A DNA stretch of 8,183 nt from JBBIKU01 sp037445245. GTDB taxonomy: Bacteria; Chloroflexota; Anaerolineae; Anaerolineales; Anaerolineaceae. How positions within the stretch are numbered: position 1 is the first letter of the stretch; each line of letters begins with the position of its first letter. The stretch spans positions 1 through 8,183 of the forward strand of contig JBBIKU010000105.1 in assembly GCA_037445245.1 (NCBI GenBank). The letters run 5' to 3'. The notes beneath the pieces were generated by a model. That model was not told the DNA's origin. It searched no databases and saw nothing but the letters and a program-made list of their open reading frames with translations. A program made the position numbers and the translations under genes. Shown here piece after piece: positions 1 to 6,367 of this stretch.

Positions 1-432
1 GCACAACAGGTGGACCTTTGCCTGCGCCTCGGCTCTTCACTGGCAGTGGTGTTGTTGGATCTGGATAATTTCAAAGAGATCAATGATCAATATGGTCACC
101 CGATCGGAGATGAAGTTCTTCGGTATGTAGCACATTGTTTGCGAGAATGCGTCCGTAATATGGATGTGGTGGGTCGATATGGCGGTGATGAATTTACGGT
201 CATCCTGCCCGGTGCCGATCTTCAAGCTGCAATTCAGATCACCCAACGGCTTAAAAAGATGCTGGTGAACTGCACCACCGTGATTGAAAATCAAGCGCTG
301 AAGATTCGCGCCAGTTTTGGGGTTTATGCAGCGGTCGTGGACGAGCAAACCAGCATGGACGATCTGCTGCGACACGCCGACCGGGCATTGTACCGGGCAA
401 AGATTGGCGGGCGTAATCAGGTTGCCTGGTAA
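1..432 (+). CDS. Diguanylate cyclase, GGDEF domain (5'-truncated by window edge)
   Basis: This is the C-terminal 143 residues of a GGDEF-domain protein; the reading frame is open from base 1, so the true start lies outside the window. GGDEF enzymes condense two GTP into the second messenger cyclic di-GMP. The catalytic loop reads RYGGDEF, with GGDEF at bases 181-195. An RxxD motif (RNMD, bases 154-165) ends exactly five residues before GGDEF, which is the canonical allosteric product-inhibition I-site. Other family hallmarks are the LLDLDNFKEIND segment near the start (metal and nucleotide contacts), FGVY, and the closing HADRALYRAKIGGRN helix. Catalysis and feedback inhibition therefore both look intact. 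The protein stops right after the domain, as is usual when GGDEF is C-terminal. The sensory N-terminus, and hence the input signal, cannot be seen. The gene converges on pyrH with 22 bases between them. Confidence 0.95.
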   Translation, partial: AQQVDLCLRLGSSLAVVLLDLDNFKEINDQYGHPIGDEVLRYVAHCLRECVRNMDVVGRYGGDEFTVILPGADLQAAIQITQRLKKMLVNCTTVIENQALKIRASFGVYAAVVDEQTSMDDLLRHADRALYRAKIGGRNQVAW

Positions 433-454
433 TTCTGGCGGGAAAGGCTGCCGC

Positions 455-1171
455 CTATCCGTTCACCAGCGTGCCGATCGTTTCGCCCAGCAGCGCCTGG
501 CGCAGGGCGTGTTCATCCCACAGGTTGAGCACCAGGATGGGCAGCTTGTTTTCCATGCACAATGAGATGGCGGTACTGTCCATCACTTCCAGGCGACGAT
601 TGAGCGTGTCGATGTAGGTCAGGTGAGCGAAGCGGATTGCTGTCGGGTTGGTCTGTGGGTCGCTGTCGTACACGCCGTCGACCTTGGTGGCTTTGATCAG
701 CACGTCGGCGCCAATCTCCATTGCCCGCAGGGCAGCGGCGGTGTCGGTAGAGAAGTAGGGGTTGCCGGTGCCGCCGCCGAAGATGACCACCCTCCCTTTT
801 TCAAGGTGGCGGATGGCGCGACGGCGGATGTAAGGCTCGGCTACTGAGCGCATTTCGATCGCCGACTGCACCCGGGTGACCACTTCCATGCTTTCCAGGG
901 CATCCATCAATGCCAGGGCGTTCATGACGGTCGCCAGCATGCCCATATAATCTGCGGTGGCGCGGTCCATCCCCAAGCCGAGACCTTCTCTGCCGCGCCA
1001 GAGGTTGCCGGCGCCGATGACGATGGCGACGTCCACTTCCATGGCGCGCACCTCCCGCACCCGTTCGGCGATGCGGATCGCAGCGTGCGGGCTGATCCCG
1101 AACCCCTGCGGTCCGGCAAGTGCTTCACCGCTCAGTTTGAGTAAGATTCGGCGGTATTTGGGAGTTTCCAT
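455..1171 (-). CDS. pyrH: UMP kinase (uridylate kinase)
   Basis: Cytoplasmic kinase of 238 residues that phosphorylates UMP to UDP with ATP, feeding pyrimidine nucleotide synthesis; bacterial PyrH belongs to the amino-acid-kinase fold. Visible motifs are LLKLSGEALAG (residues 10-20), GAGNLWRG (53-60), MDRATADYMGMLATVMNA (68-85), GGGTGNPYFSTDTAA (132-146), KATKVDGVYDSDP (160-172) and MDSTAISLC (197-205). Length matches the family (about 235-245). The frame stays open for 48 more codons upstream, but that stretch has no family similarity. The ATG at 1171 has an AGGAG six bases upstream and gives the normal METPKYRRILLKLSGEA start. It lies 275 bases after tsf and may have its own promoter. The usual next gene, frr (ribosome recycling factor), is absent; the neighbour is the convergent GGDEF gene. 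Confidence 0.97.
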   Translation of the reverse strand: METPKYRRILLKLSGEALAGPQGFGISPHAAIRIAERVREVRAMEVDVAIVIGAGNLWRGREGLGLGMDRATADYMGMLATVMNALALMDALESMEVVTRVQSAIEMRSVAEPYIRRRAIRHLEKGRVVIFGGGTGNPYFSTDTAAALRAMEIGADVLIKATKVDGVYDSDPQTNPTAIRFAHLTYIDTLNRRLEVMDSTAISLCMENKLPILVLNLWDEHALRQALLGETIGTLVNG

Positions 1172-1177
1172 AACGGT

Positions 1178-1182
1178 CTCCT
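1178..1182 (-). promoter_or_regulatory. Ribosome binding site of pyrH
   Basis: AGGAG on the minus strand, six bases before the ATG at 1171. It decides the start of pyrH against the upstream in-frame extension to 1315. Confidence 0.8.
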
Positions 1183-1260
1183 GATTCTGGATGGTAGCGA
1201 CGACAATTTTGATTGGGATCGGCGTTGGCACTGCCGTCGTACTTTCCTGTTGTTTTGTTA

Positions 1261-1289
1261 AATATAACGGTGTCGTCTTGCAGTTGCAA
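1261..1289 (-). promoter_or_regulatory. Candidate sigma-70 promoter for pyrH in the tsf-pyrH gap
   Basis: On the minus strand, TTGCAA (1289-1284, 4 of 6 to consensus) is followed by 17 bases and TATATT (1266-1261, 5 of 6). Transcription would start near 1254, giving a leader of about 83 bases before the pyrH ATG. Within that leader, 1235-1242 can pair with 1194-1202 (8 bp, one bulge). The rest of the 275-base tsf-pyrH gap holds no recognisable gene and no terminator with a T-tract; 1396-1435 contains only a weak imperfect hairpin (TGGCGT/ACGCCA). Called from hexamer match and spacing only. Confidence 0.45.
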
Positions 1290-1304
1290 CCGCAGGACGA
1301 CACC
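1269..1304. repeat. Inverted repeat overlapping the pyrH promoter candidate
   Basis: A perfect 9-bp inverted repeat, GGTGTCGTC (1269-1277) and GACGACACC (1296-1304), with an 18-base centre. Allowing one unpaired base (1305), it extends by AAC/GTT to 1266-1308. The centre contains the palindrome GTTGCAAC, which holds the candidate -35 box. No T-tract follows on the minus strand, so it is not a standard terminator for tsf. It could be an operator or an mRNA hairpin in read-through transcripts. Confidence 0.6.
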
Positions 1305-1446
1305 AGTTTTGGCATTGCCGTGCACCTGTCGGTGACGATCTTGAAGGTGGCGCAAGGCTTTTCTTTTCACCGAAGAGGAAGGGATAGATCTGGTGTGGCG
1401 TGTTGCGGGGTCATTTCGGTAAACGACCGACGCCATTCCAGTCATC

Positions 1447-2058
1447 TCAGGATATTTCCTCCGTGCTTTCACCCAATGCCCAACGCACAAATCGGCGGAT
1501 GACGATATTTTCGCCGATGGCGGCGATGTTCTGGTTGAGCAGCTCCTGCACCGTGATCGATTCGTCTCGGATGTAAGGCTGGCGCAGTAAAACCATCTCG
1601 TCCTTGAATTTATTGAGATAGCCTTCGACGATTTTGGGGACGATGTTATCCGGTTTGCCTTCCTCGCGCGCCTTGGCGGCAGCGATCTGCTTTTCGTGCT
1701 CGAGAATATCCCCCGGAATTTCATCCTCGCTGACGTAGGCTGGAGAAGTGGCGGCGATTTGCAAGGCGATCTCGTGGGCGAAAGTGCGGAAGGCTTGCGA
1801 ACGCCCGACGAAATCGGTCTCGCAGTTGACTTCGACCATCACCCCGACACGACCGTTGCCGTGGGAATAAAGCTCCAGCATACCCTCGGATGCCTGGCGC
1901 TCAGCGCGCTTGGCAGCCATTGCCAAGCCCTTCTCTCGCAGAAAATCCATCGCTTTCTTGAGATCACCGTCCGATGCTTCGAGCGCCTTGCGGCAGTCCA
2001 GAATACCGGCGCCGGTAGTTTGGCGTAGTTGTTTGACCAGTTCGGTTGCGATTGCCAT
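1447..2058 (-). CDS. tsf: Translation elongation factor Ts
   Basis: EF-Ts is the cytoplasmic guanine-nucleotide exchange factor that removes GDP from EF-Tu. The 203-residue product begins with the UBA-like N-terminal domain (LVKQLRQTTGAGILDCRKAL, residues 7-26). It carries the EF-Tu-contacting TDFVGR motif at 81-86, preceded by VMVEVNCE. The C-terminal part (GKPDNIVPKIVEGYLNKF, then LLRQPYIRD) is conserved in the compact EF-Ts form. At about 200 residues it is the short type with a single core subdomain, as in Thermus and cyanobacteria, rather than the roughly 280-residue E. coli form. A purine-rich AAAAAGGT lies a few bases before the ATG. It lies 46 bases after rpsB, the standard rpsB-tsf pairing, and is presumably co-transcribed with it. 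Confidence 0.97.
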   Translation of the reverse strand: MAIATELVKQLRQTTGAGILDCRKALEASDGDLKKAMDFLREKGLAMAAKRAERQASEGMLELYSHGNGRVGVMVEVNCETDFVGRSQAFRTFAHEIALQIAATSPAYVSEDEIPGDILEHEKQIAAAKAREEGKPDNIVPKIVEGYLNKFKDEMVLLRQPYIRDESITVQELLNQNIAAIGENIVIRRFVRWALGESTEEIS

Positions 2059-2104
2059 TGATTTACCTTTTTCGATGTGTGTTGACCGCAGACAAGTGCC
2101 GGGT

Positions 2105-3235
2105 TTAGGCTGTCTTTTTCTTGCCTCGGGGTTTCTCTTCTTCTTCGCTTTGGCGGGTTTCTTCTGCCGAGGCTTGTTCAGCCGTTGCAGTTTTCTTTAC
2201 TGCTTTGGGCTTGCTTTGTTTTGCGGCCGCTTCGGTTTTTTCGCTTTCGCTCTGGGCAGTTTCCGGCGCTTCCCCTTTAGCGGTTTCCTTTTCTGCTTTC
2301 TCAGTCTTCTTTGCTTTGGCAGGTGCTTCGGTAACTTCTACTGCTGTTACTTCGAGTTCACCTTCAACTTCCGCCAGGTTGAAGTCCTCGTCTACGACGC
2401 GTCTGCCGCCCAGCTTGGCGAGTGTGGCTTCACCCAGTAATTCCTCGTCTTCCTTTTCGTCTTCGATTACCAACCGCGCCCGAATTTCGGCGGGGGTGCG
2501 TTTTACCTCGTCGACTGGGCCTTCTTTAGCTTCAGGGTAGTCGTCCTTGCGCAGGGATTTGCCTTCCAGCACGGCGTCGGCGATTTTGCCCACCAGCAGT
2601 TTGATGGCGCGGATGGCATCGTCGTTGGAGGGGATGACGTAATCGACCCCGCGCGGGTTGCAGTTGGTGTCCACCAGGGCGATGACTGGAATATTCTTAA
2701 GATTGGCTTCGTGCACTGCGGTCGCTTCCCTGCTCACATCGATGACGAAGAGCAGGTCGGGGATGGTCTTCATCTTGCGGATACCGCTCAGGCGGGTGAG
2801 CAAGCGGTTGATTTCACGCTCGATCAGCAAACCTTCTTTTTTGGTGAGGCGTTGAATTTCCCCGCTGTCGCGCATCTGTTCGAGCCGCTCCAGTTCGAGG
2901 ATGCGCTGGTGAATGGTGACCCAGTTGGTGATCGTGCCGCCCAGCCAGCGTTCGATAACATAGGGCATGCCGCAACGTTCGGCTTCCTCACGGATGGTTT
3001 CCTGCGCCTGGCGCTTGGTACCCACGAACAACACGGTACCGCCTGCCATGACCGTGTCGCGCACGACATTGTAGCTCTGGGATAAGTTCTTTACCGTTTG
3101 TTGCAGGTCGATAATGTGGATGCCATTCCGCTCGGTAAAGATATACGGCTTCATGGCGGGGTCCCATTTGTTGGTGCGGTGACCGAAATGGACGCCGCTT
3201 TCCAACAGGGCTTTCATGGAAGCGATGGCTGACAT
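2105..3235 (-). CDS. rpsB: 30S ribosomal protein S2 with long charged C-terminal tail
   Basis: S2 binds the 30S subunit and helps recruit S1 and mRNA. The core, residues 1 to about 230, is canonical: MKALLESGVHFGHRTNKWDP near the start, MKPYIFTERNGIHIIDLQQT (29-48), VGTKRQAQ (71-78), RWLGGTITNW (96-105), PDLLFVIDVSREATAVHEA (159-177) and VDTNCNPRGVDYVIPSNDDA (188-207). The protein is 376 residues against the usual 230-260. After about residue 240 there is an acidic segment (IEDEKEDEELLGEATLAKLGG, 257-277), then about 90 low-complexity residues of Lys, Glu, Ala and Thr ending RGKKKTA. The tail is probably disordered. The ATG at 3235 follows AAGGAG eleven bases upstream. It is first gene of the rpsB-tsf-pyrH cluster, with a promoter and structured leader upstream. 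Confidence 0.97.
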   Translation of the reverse strand: MSAIASMKALLESGVHFGHRTNKWDPAMKPYIFTERNGIHIIDLQQTVKNLSQSYNVVRDTVMAGGTVLFVGTKRQAQETIREEAERCGMPYVIERWLGGTITNWVTIHQRILELERLEQMRDSGEIQRLTKKEGLLIEREINRLLTRLSGIRKMKTIPDLLFVIDVSREATAVHEANLKNIPVIALVDTNCNPRGVDYVIPSNDDAIRAIKLLVGKIADAVLEGKSLRKDDYPEAKEGPVDEVKRTPAEIRARLVIEDEKEDEELLGEATLAKLGGRRVVDEDFNLAEVEGELEVTAVEVTEAPAKAKKTEKAEKETAKGEAPETAQSESEKTEAAAKQSKPKAVKKTATAEQASAEETRQSEEEEKPRGKKKTA

Positions 3236-3265
3236 GATTTGTTAATCTCCTTTGCGTTTTTCCTC

Positions 3266-3329
3266 CGCTCTCTTCATCCTCGCCCGCAACCGCTGATTTC
3301 AGCGGCACGCCCGGGCGAGTCGGAGAGCG
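3266..3329 (-). promoter_or_regulatory. Nested hairpin in the rpsB mRNA leader
   Basis: Three concentric inverted repeats lie about 30 bases before the rpsB start: CGCTCTC/GAGAGCG (3266-3272 with 3323-3329), CTCGCCCG/CGGGCGAG (3279-3286 with 3312-3319) and CCGCTGA/TCAGCGG (3290-3296 with 3299-3305). Together they form one long, GC-rich stem broken by internal loops. It falls inside the predicted rpsB leader (about 113 bases from 3348) and leaves the AAGGAG ribosome binding site just downstream. In other bacteria rpsB leaders are used for autogenous control by S2; the same role here is inferred from position and structure. The stem is not followed by a T-tract, so it is not an ordinary terminator. 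Confidence 0.65.
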
Positions 3330-3354
3330 TGTGAGATGGGTTACAAGCGGCTCT

Positions 3355-3384
3355 AGTATATCACACGTCTGGACGATTCGTCCA
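3355..3384 (-). promoter_or_regulatory. Promoter of the rpsB-tsf(-pyrH) cluster
   Basis: On the minus strand, TGGACG (3384-3379, 4 of 6) is followed by 18 bases and TATACT (3360-3355, 5 of 6). A TGA immediately before the -10 box makes it an extended -10 promoter. Transcription would start near 3348. The -35 box lies inside a perfect palindrome, so this promoter could be controlled by a protein bound there. Confidence 0.6.
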
Positions 3385-3385
3385 G
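3369..3385. repeat. Perfect 17-bp palindrome between divergent promoters
   Basis: CTGGACGA, one central T, then TCGTCCAG: a perfect 8-1-8 palindrome. It covers the -35 box of the rpsB promoter and ends five bases before the -35 box of the divergent regulator promoter (3391). This is an operator-like position that could influence both. It does not resemble the palindrome proposed for the regulator itself, and no other copy was seen in the window. Confidence 0.6.
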
Positions 3386-3390
3386 CCGAT

Positions 3391-3419
3391 TTGTAAAGCG
3401 GGCAAACATGATATATACT
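3391..3419 (+). promoter_or_regulatory. Promoter of the GntR/oxyanion-sensor regulator
   Basis: TTGTAA (3391-3396, 4 of 6), 17-base spacer, TATACT (3414-3419, 5 of 6). Transcription would begin near 3426, giving a leader of about 20 bases before the ATG at 3445. This rules against the in-frame GTG at 3424 as the start codon. Confidence 0.6.
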
Positions 3420-3422
3420 GAA

Positions 3423-3434
3423 TGTGTCGATACA
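3423..3434. promoter_or_regulatory. Putative operator, copy 1 (regulator promoter)
   Basis: TGTGTCGATACA differs at one position from the ideal palindrome TGTATCGATACA. It begins three bases after the -10 box, over the expected transcription start. A second copy lies at the same spacing in the tupA promoter (7287-7298); with the flanking AAT, 13 of 15 bases agree. The position predicts repression and hence autoregulation. Binding by the adjacent regulator is an inference. Confidence 0.55.
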
Positions 3435-3444
3435 AATTGAAATC

Positions 3445-4545
3445 ATGATGACCGAACGATATCTTTACCAGCAAATTGCCGAGTCGATCCGCCGCGACAT
3501 CTTGGAGGGCAGGTTGAAGCCGGGGCAGCGCTTGCCCTCGATGCGCCGCTTACGCCAGCAGTGGAATTGCACCCCGGGCACCGTCCAGCGGGCGTACCGG
3601 GAACTAGCCCGGCAAGGCTTGCTGGTGAGCCACGCCGGCAGGGGTACGCAGGTCGCCGGCGATCTGCCGCTGGTGCAAACCCGCGCCGCTGGTAGCCTGA
3701 GGCGGGCGTCGCTGGTGCACCGCTCGGAGGCGTTCCTGTTGGAGGCGATCACCGCCGGTTATGACTTGACCGATATCCGCCAGGCGTTCGACCTGGCGAT
3801 GGACCGCTGGCGGGCGATTGAGCGGCAGCCGGAAAAACCTGCCGCGGCGGTGCGTTTCTGCGGCAGTCACGATATGGTCATCAACGCCCTGGCGCAGCGC
3901 TTCGAGGCGATCTATCCTAGCGGAACGCTACACATTCGCTACAGCGGCAGCCTGGGCGGGCTGATGGCGCTGGCGGAGGGCAGGGCGGAGTTGGCAGGGT
4001 GTCATCTTTGGGACGCCGAGAACGACAGCTACAACCTGCCTTTCGTGCAGCGGCTGCTGCCCGGCAAAAAGACGCGAGTGGTGACGCTGGCGCATCGCTG
4101 GTTGGGGTTGATTCTGCCGCCCGGCAACCCGCATGGATTGAATGAACTCGCTAACCTGTTTGGCTCAGGCATCCGCTTTGTCAACCGTCAATCCGGATCG
4201 GGTACACGCGTCTGGCTGGATGTGGAATTAAAACGCCGCCGGCTGGACGGCAGCCAGATGCGCGGTTACGACGACGAACGGCTCACCCATTCCGATGTGG
4301 CGCGGGCAGTCGCCGAGGGCGAAGCCGACGTTGGTGTGGGGCTGCAAGCCGCCGCTGCTGCTTACGGTTTGGATTTTTCACCGCTGGCGCGCGAGCGCTA
4401 CGATCTGGTGCTGCTGGAATCGGTCGCCGGGCTGCCACCGCTCACGGCGCTGTTGGACTGGCTGGCATCACCGGAAGCTAAGAGCTTTGTGGCGGAATTT
4501 CCTGGCTACGACGCCGAACAGACCGGTTTTGTCCAGTCGAGCTGA
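3445..4545 (+). CDS. GntR-type regulator with molybdate/tungstate-type PBP-like sensor domain
   Basis: A 366-residue one-component regulator. Residues 2-71 form a GntR winged helix: YQQIAESIRRDILEGRLKPG, then LPSMRRLRQQWNCTPGTVQRAYRELARQGLLVSHAGRGTQV. Residues about 90-125 (SEAFLLEAITAGYDLTDIRQAF) look like the helical linker of YtrA-type GntR proteins. Residues about 136-355 match the cytoplasmic PBP-like (COG1910-type) domain: FCGSHDMVINALA, YSGSLGGLMALAEGRAELAGCHLWD, FVNRQSGSGTRVWLD, GYDDERLTHSDVARAVAEGEADVGVG and YGLDFSPLARERYDLV. There is no signal peptide, so ligand sensing would be intracellular. The adjacent convergent tupABC makes tungstate (or molybdate) the likely ligand. Start: the double ATG at 3445/3448 is chosen because the promoter and operator lie over the GTG at 3424; no strong ribosome binding site is seen. 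Family assignment is firm; ligand and targets are inferred. Confidence 0.88.
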   Translation: MMTERYLYQQIAESIRRDILEGRLKPGQRLPSMRRLRQQWNCTPGTVQRAYRELARQGLLVSHAGRGTQVAGDLPLVQTRAAGSLRRASLVHRSEAFLLEAITAGYDLTDIRQAFDLAMDRWRAIERQPEKPAAAVRFCGSHDMVINALAQRFEAIYPSGTLHIRYSGSLGGLMALAEGRAELAGCHLWDAENDSYNLPFVQRLLPGKKTRVVTLAHRWLGLILPPGNPHGLNELANLFGSGIRFVNRQSGSGTRVWLDVELKRRRLDGSQMRGYDDERLTHSDVARAVAEGEADVGVGLQAAAAAYGLDFSPLARERYDLVLLESVAGLPPLTALLDWLASPEAKSFVAEFPGYDAEQTGFVQSS

Positions 4546-4563
4546 TTCCGTTCCCCGCCTGTT

Positions 4564-5679
4564 TCATTGGCGTGGGATGAGGTGGGCGGCAGTGGCTTTG
4601 AAGCTCGCCGAGACGGTCATTCCCGTTTCCAAGCCCATCTCGCGCATCGATGCCCGCGTTACCAGCGCCGTTAGTTGAAAACCGCAATCGACCAGGACTT
4701 TGGAAAGCGCCCCCTGCGAAACGATACGCCGGATGCGTCCTCGCAGTCGATTGCGGGCGCTGCTGCGTGGGTTCTCGCCCTCCAGTTGCAGGATGATGTC
4801 CTCCGGGCGCAGGCAGACGTAAACTCGCTGCCCGCGGCGGGCGGCGCCGACCACCTCCGCCTGGAAGCCGTCCAGAGCAATGCTGACCAAGCCGTCTTCT
4901 TCCGCCAGCGTCACGCCGGGCAGGATGTTTTCCACCCCGACGTATGCTGCCACCCCCATATCAGCGGGGGCGGCAAAGATCTCATCGGGTCTACCCACCT
5001 GGCGCAATTCACCTTCGATGAGCACCGCCACGCGGTTGCCGAGCATGACTGCCTCTTCTAAATCGTGGGTGACGAATACCGCCGTCTGGTGCGTTTCGGC
5101 GATCAGGCGCTGGAAATCGATTTGGAGGGCGGTGCGGCTGGGGGCATCCAGCGCGCTAAACGGCTCATCCAACAGGAGTAGATCTGCCTGCAACGCAAAT
5201 GACCGCGCCAGGTTGGCGCGCTGCGCTTCGCCACCGGAAATGGCACGCGCCGGTCGCTTCGCCAGGTGGCGTATGTTTAGACGTTCCAGCCAGTCGTTCA
5301 CCCGCCGTTTGACTTCGGCTTTGGCTATCCCGCGAAAACGCAGCCCAGCCGCAACGTTGTTGAAGACGCTGTCAGAAAGCAGGAGCGGTTCTTGAAAGAC
5401 CAGCCCGATCTGGCGGCGGTATTGCAATTGCCAGCGGCGGTTGAGCGCCCTGCCGTTGAAGATCACCTCACCCGCGGCTGGTTGCAGCAGCGCTGCCATC
5501 GTCAGCAGTAGGGTGCTCTTACCGGCGCCGTTTGGACCGATGATGGTCAATGCCTCTCCTCGCATGACCTCCAGCCAGGGGACATTCAGCACCTCTCGCT
5601 CGCCGCGCTGCACCTTGAGGTTGCGGAGTTGAAGAATAGCTTGGGTATTGGATTCAGGTAAGGTGCGCATCTCATTCAT
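4564..5679 (-). CDS. tupC: Tungstate ABC transporter ATP-binding protein with TOBE/Mop domain
   Basis: ATPase subunit (371 residues) of the oxyanion importer, acting on the cytoplasmic face of the membrane. Motifs in order: Walker A GPNGAGKST (48-56), Q-loop VFQEP (94-98), ABC signature ISGGEAQR (147-154), Walker B LLLLDEP (167-173), D-loop SALD (175-178) and H-loop VTHD (203-206); all catalytic residues are present. The C-terminal third (about 245-370) includes a TOBE/Mop-like region (RLRGRIRRIVSQGALSKVLV, 311-330), which in molybdate/tungstate transporters can bind the oxyanion and inhibit transport in trans; that role is inferred here. Its ATG lies inside the end of tupB (8-base overlap), implying translational coupling; a second ATG three codons later is an alternative start. 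Only 18 bases separate its stop from that of the convergent regulator, and no terminator fits there. Confidence 0.93.
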   Translation of the reverse strand: MNEMRTLPESNTQAILQLRNLKVQRGEREVLNVPWLEVMRGEALTIIGPNGAGKSTLLLTMAALLQPAAGEVIFNGRALNRRWQLQYRRQIGLVFQEPLLLSDSVFNNVAAGLRFRGIAKAEVKRRVNDWLERLNIRHLAKRPARAISGGEAQRANLARSFALQADLLLLDEPFSALDAPSRTALQIDFQRLIAETHQTAVFVTHDLEEAVMLGNRVAVLIEGELRQVGRPDEIFAAPADMGVAAYVGVENILPGVTLAEEDGLVSIALDGFQAEVVGAARRGQRVYVCLRPEDIILQLEGENPRSSARNRLRGRIRRIVSQGALSKVLVDCGFQLTALVTRASMREMGLETGMTVSASFKATAAHLIPRQ

Positions 5680-6364
5680 GGCGCTGCTGAAGCCAGGTCA
5701 GCGCGAGGTTGACCAGGTAGGCAATCCATAGCAGGATCAGGCTGAGGGCAATGGCGATTGCAAACATGCCTCGACTGGTTTCGAGGACGATGGCGGTGGT
5801 CAGCACGCGGGTTTCACCGCGCAGGTTGCCACCCACCATCATCGAAGCGCCCACTTCGGAGATCACGCTGCCGAAACCCGCCATCAATGCCGCCAGCAGT
5901 GGCAGGCGGGCTTCTTTCCACAAGACGACGATCATCTGCGCCGTCGATGCACCCATGCCGAGCAATTGCAAACGCAGGCGGGGGTTGAGTTGCTGCAGGG
6001 CAGAGATGGTCAAACCGGTGACTACCGGGGCGGCGATGATCACCTGGGCGATGATGATGGCGGTGGGGGTGTACATCCACCCCAGCCTGCCCAGTGGACC
6101 GCTGCGCCAGAGGAAGATCGAAACGCCCAGTCCGACCACGACCGGCGGTAGCGCCATGCCGGTGTTGATCACGCTGATCCAGAACCGGCGGGTGGGGAAT
6201 TCGCCCAGCGCCAGCAGGGTCCCCAGCGGCAGACCGATCAACAGGCTAATCAGGGTAGCAACGCCAGACACTTGCAATGAAAGGCGGGTGATGGCGAAGA
6301 CCTCGTCATCACCAGAAATTAAAAGTTGAATCGCTTTGTGGATGCCTTCCCAGATTAATTCCAA
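5672..6364 (-). CDS. tupB: Tungstate ABC transporter permease
   Basis: Inner-membrane permease (230 residues). Hydrophobic segments lie near residues 30-53, 62-86, 100-121 and 202-225, with another partly hydrophobic stretch around 153-175. The cytoplasmic EAA-type coupling loop that docks on the ATPase is EARLPLLAALMAGFGSVISE (151-170), continuing VGASMMVGGN. Length and the opening MELIWEGIHKAIQLL fit TupB-type permeases. The start codon is TTG, chosen because a GGGGAG lies seven bases upstream and no ATG is available at a sensible position. It follows the tupA stop after three bases, so the ribosome binding site sits across the end of tupA. It overlaps tupC by 8 bases. The three genes form one tightly coupled operon. 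Confidence 0.93.
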   Translation of the reverse strand: MELIWEGIHKAIQLLISGDDEVFAITRLSLQVSGVATLISLLIGLPLGTLLALGEFPTRRFWISVINTGMALPPVVVGLGVSIFLWRSGPLGRLGWMYTPTAIIIAQVIIAAPVVTGLTISALQQLNPRLRLQLLGMGASTAQMIVVLWKEARLPLLAALMAGFGSVISEVGASMMVGGNLRGETRVLTTAIVLETSRGMFAIAIALSLILLWIAYLVNLALTWLQQRHE

Positions 6365-6367
6365 AGC

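Noticed and set aside
1172..1315. N-terminal extension of pyrH by 48 codons in the same open frame
   Set aside because: No UMP-kinase similarity; the ATG at 1171 has a well-placed AGGAG, and the extension runs through the candidate pyrH promoter and inverted repeat.
1396..1435. Possible terminator hairpin after tsf (TGGCGT/ACGCCA with inner GGTC/GACC)
   Set aside because: The arms are short with an asymmetric internal loop and no T-tract follows.
1191..1502. Plus-strand open frame of 103 codons across the tsf-pyrH gap with a hydrophobic start
   Set aside because: No ribosome binding site, overlaps the end of tsf on the other strand, and has no recognisable domain.
3424..3444. GTG at 3424 as the start of the regulator
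   Set aside because: It coincides with the predicted transcription start and operator; the ATG pair at 3445/3448 gives the usual GntR-type N-terminus.
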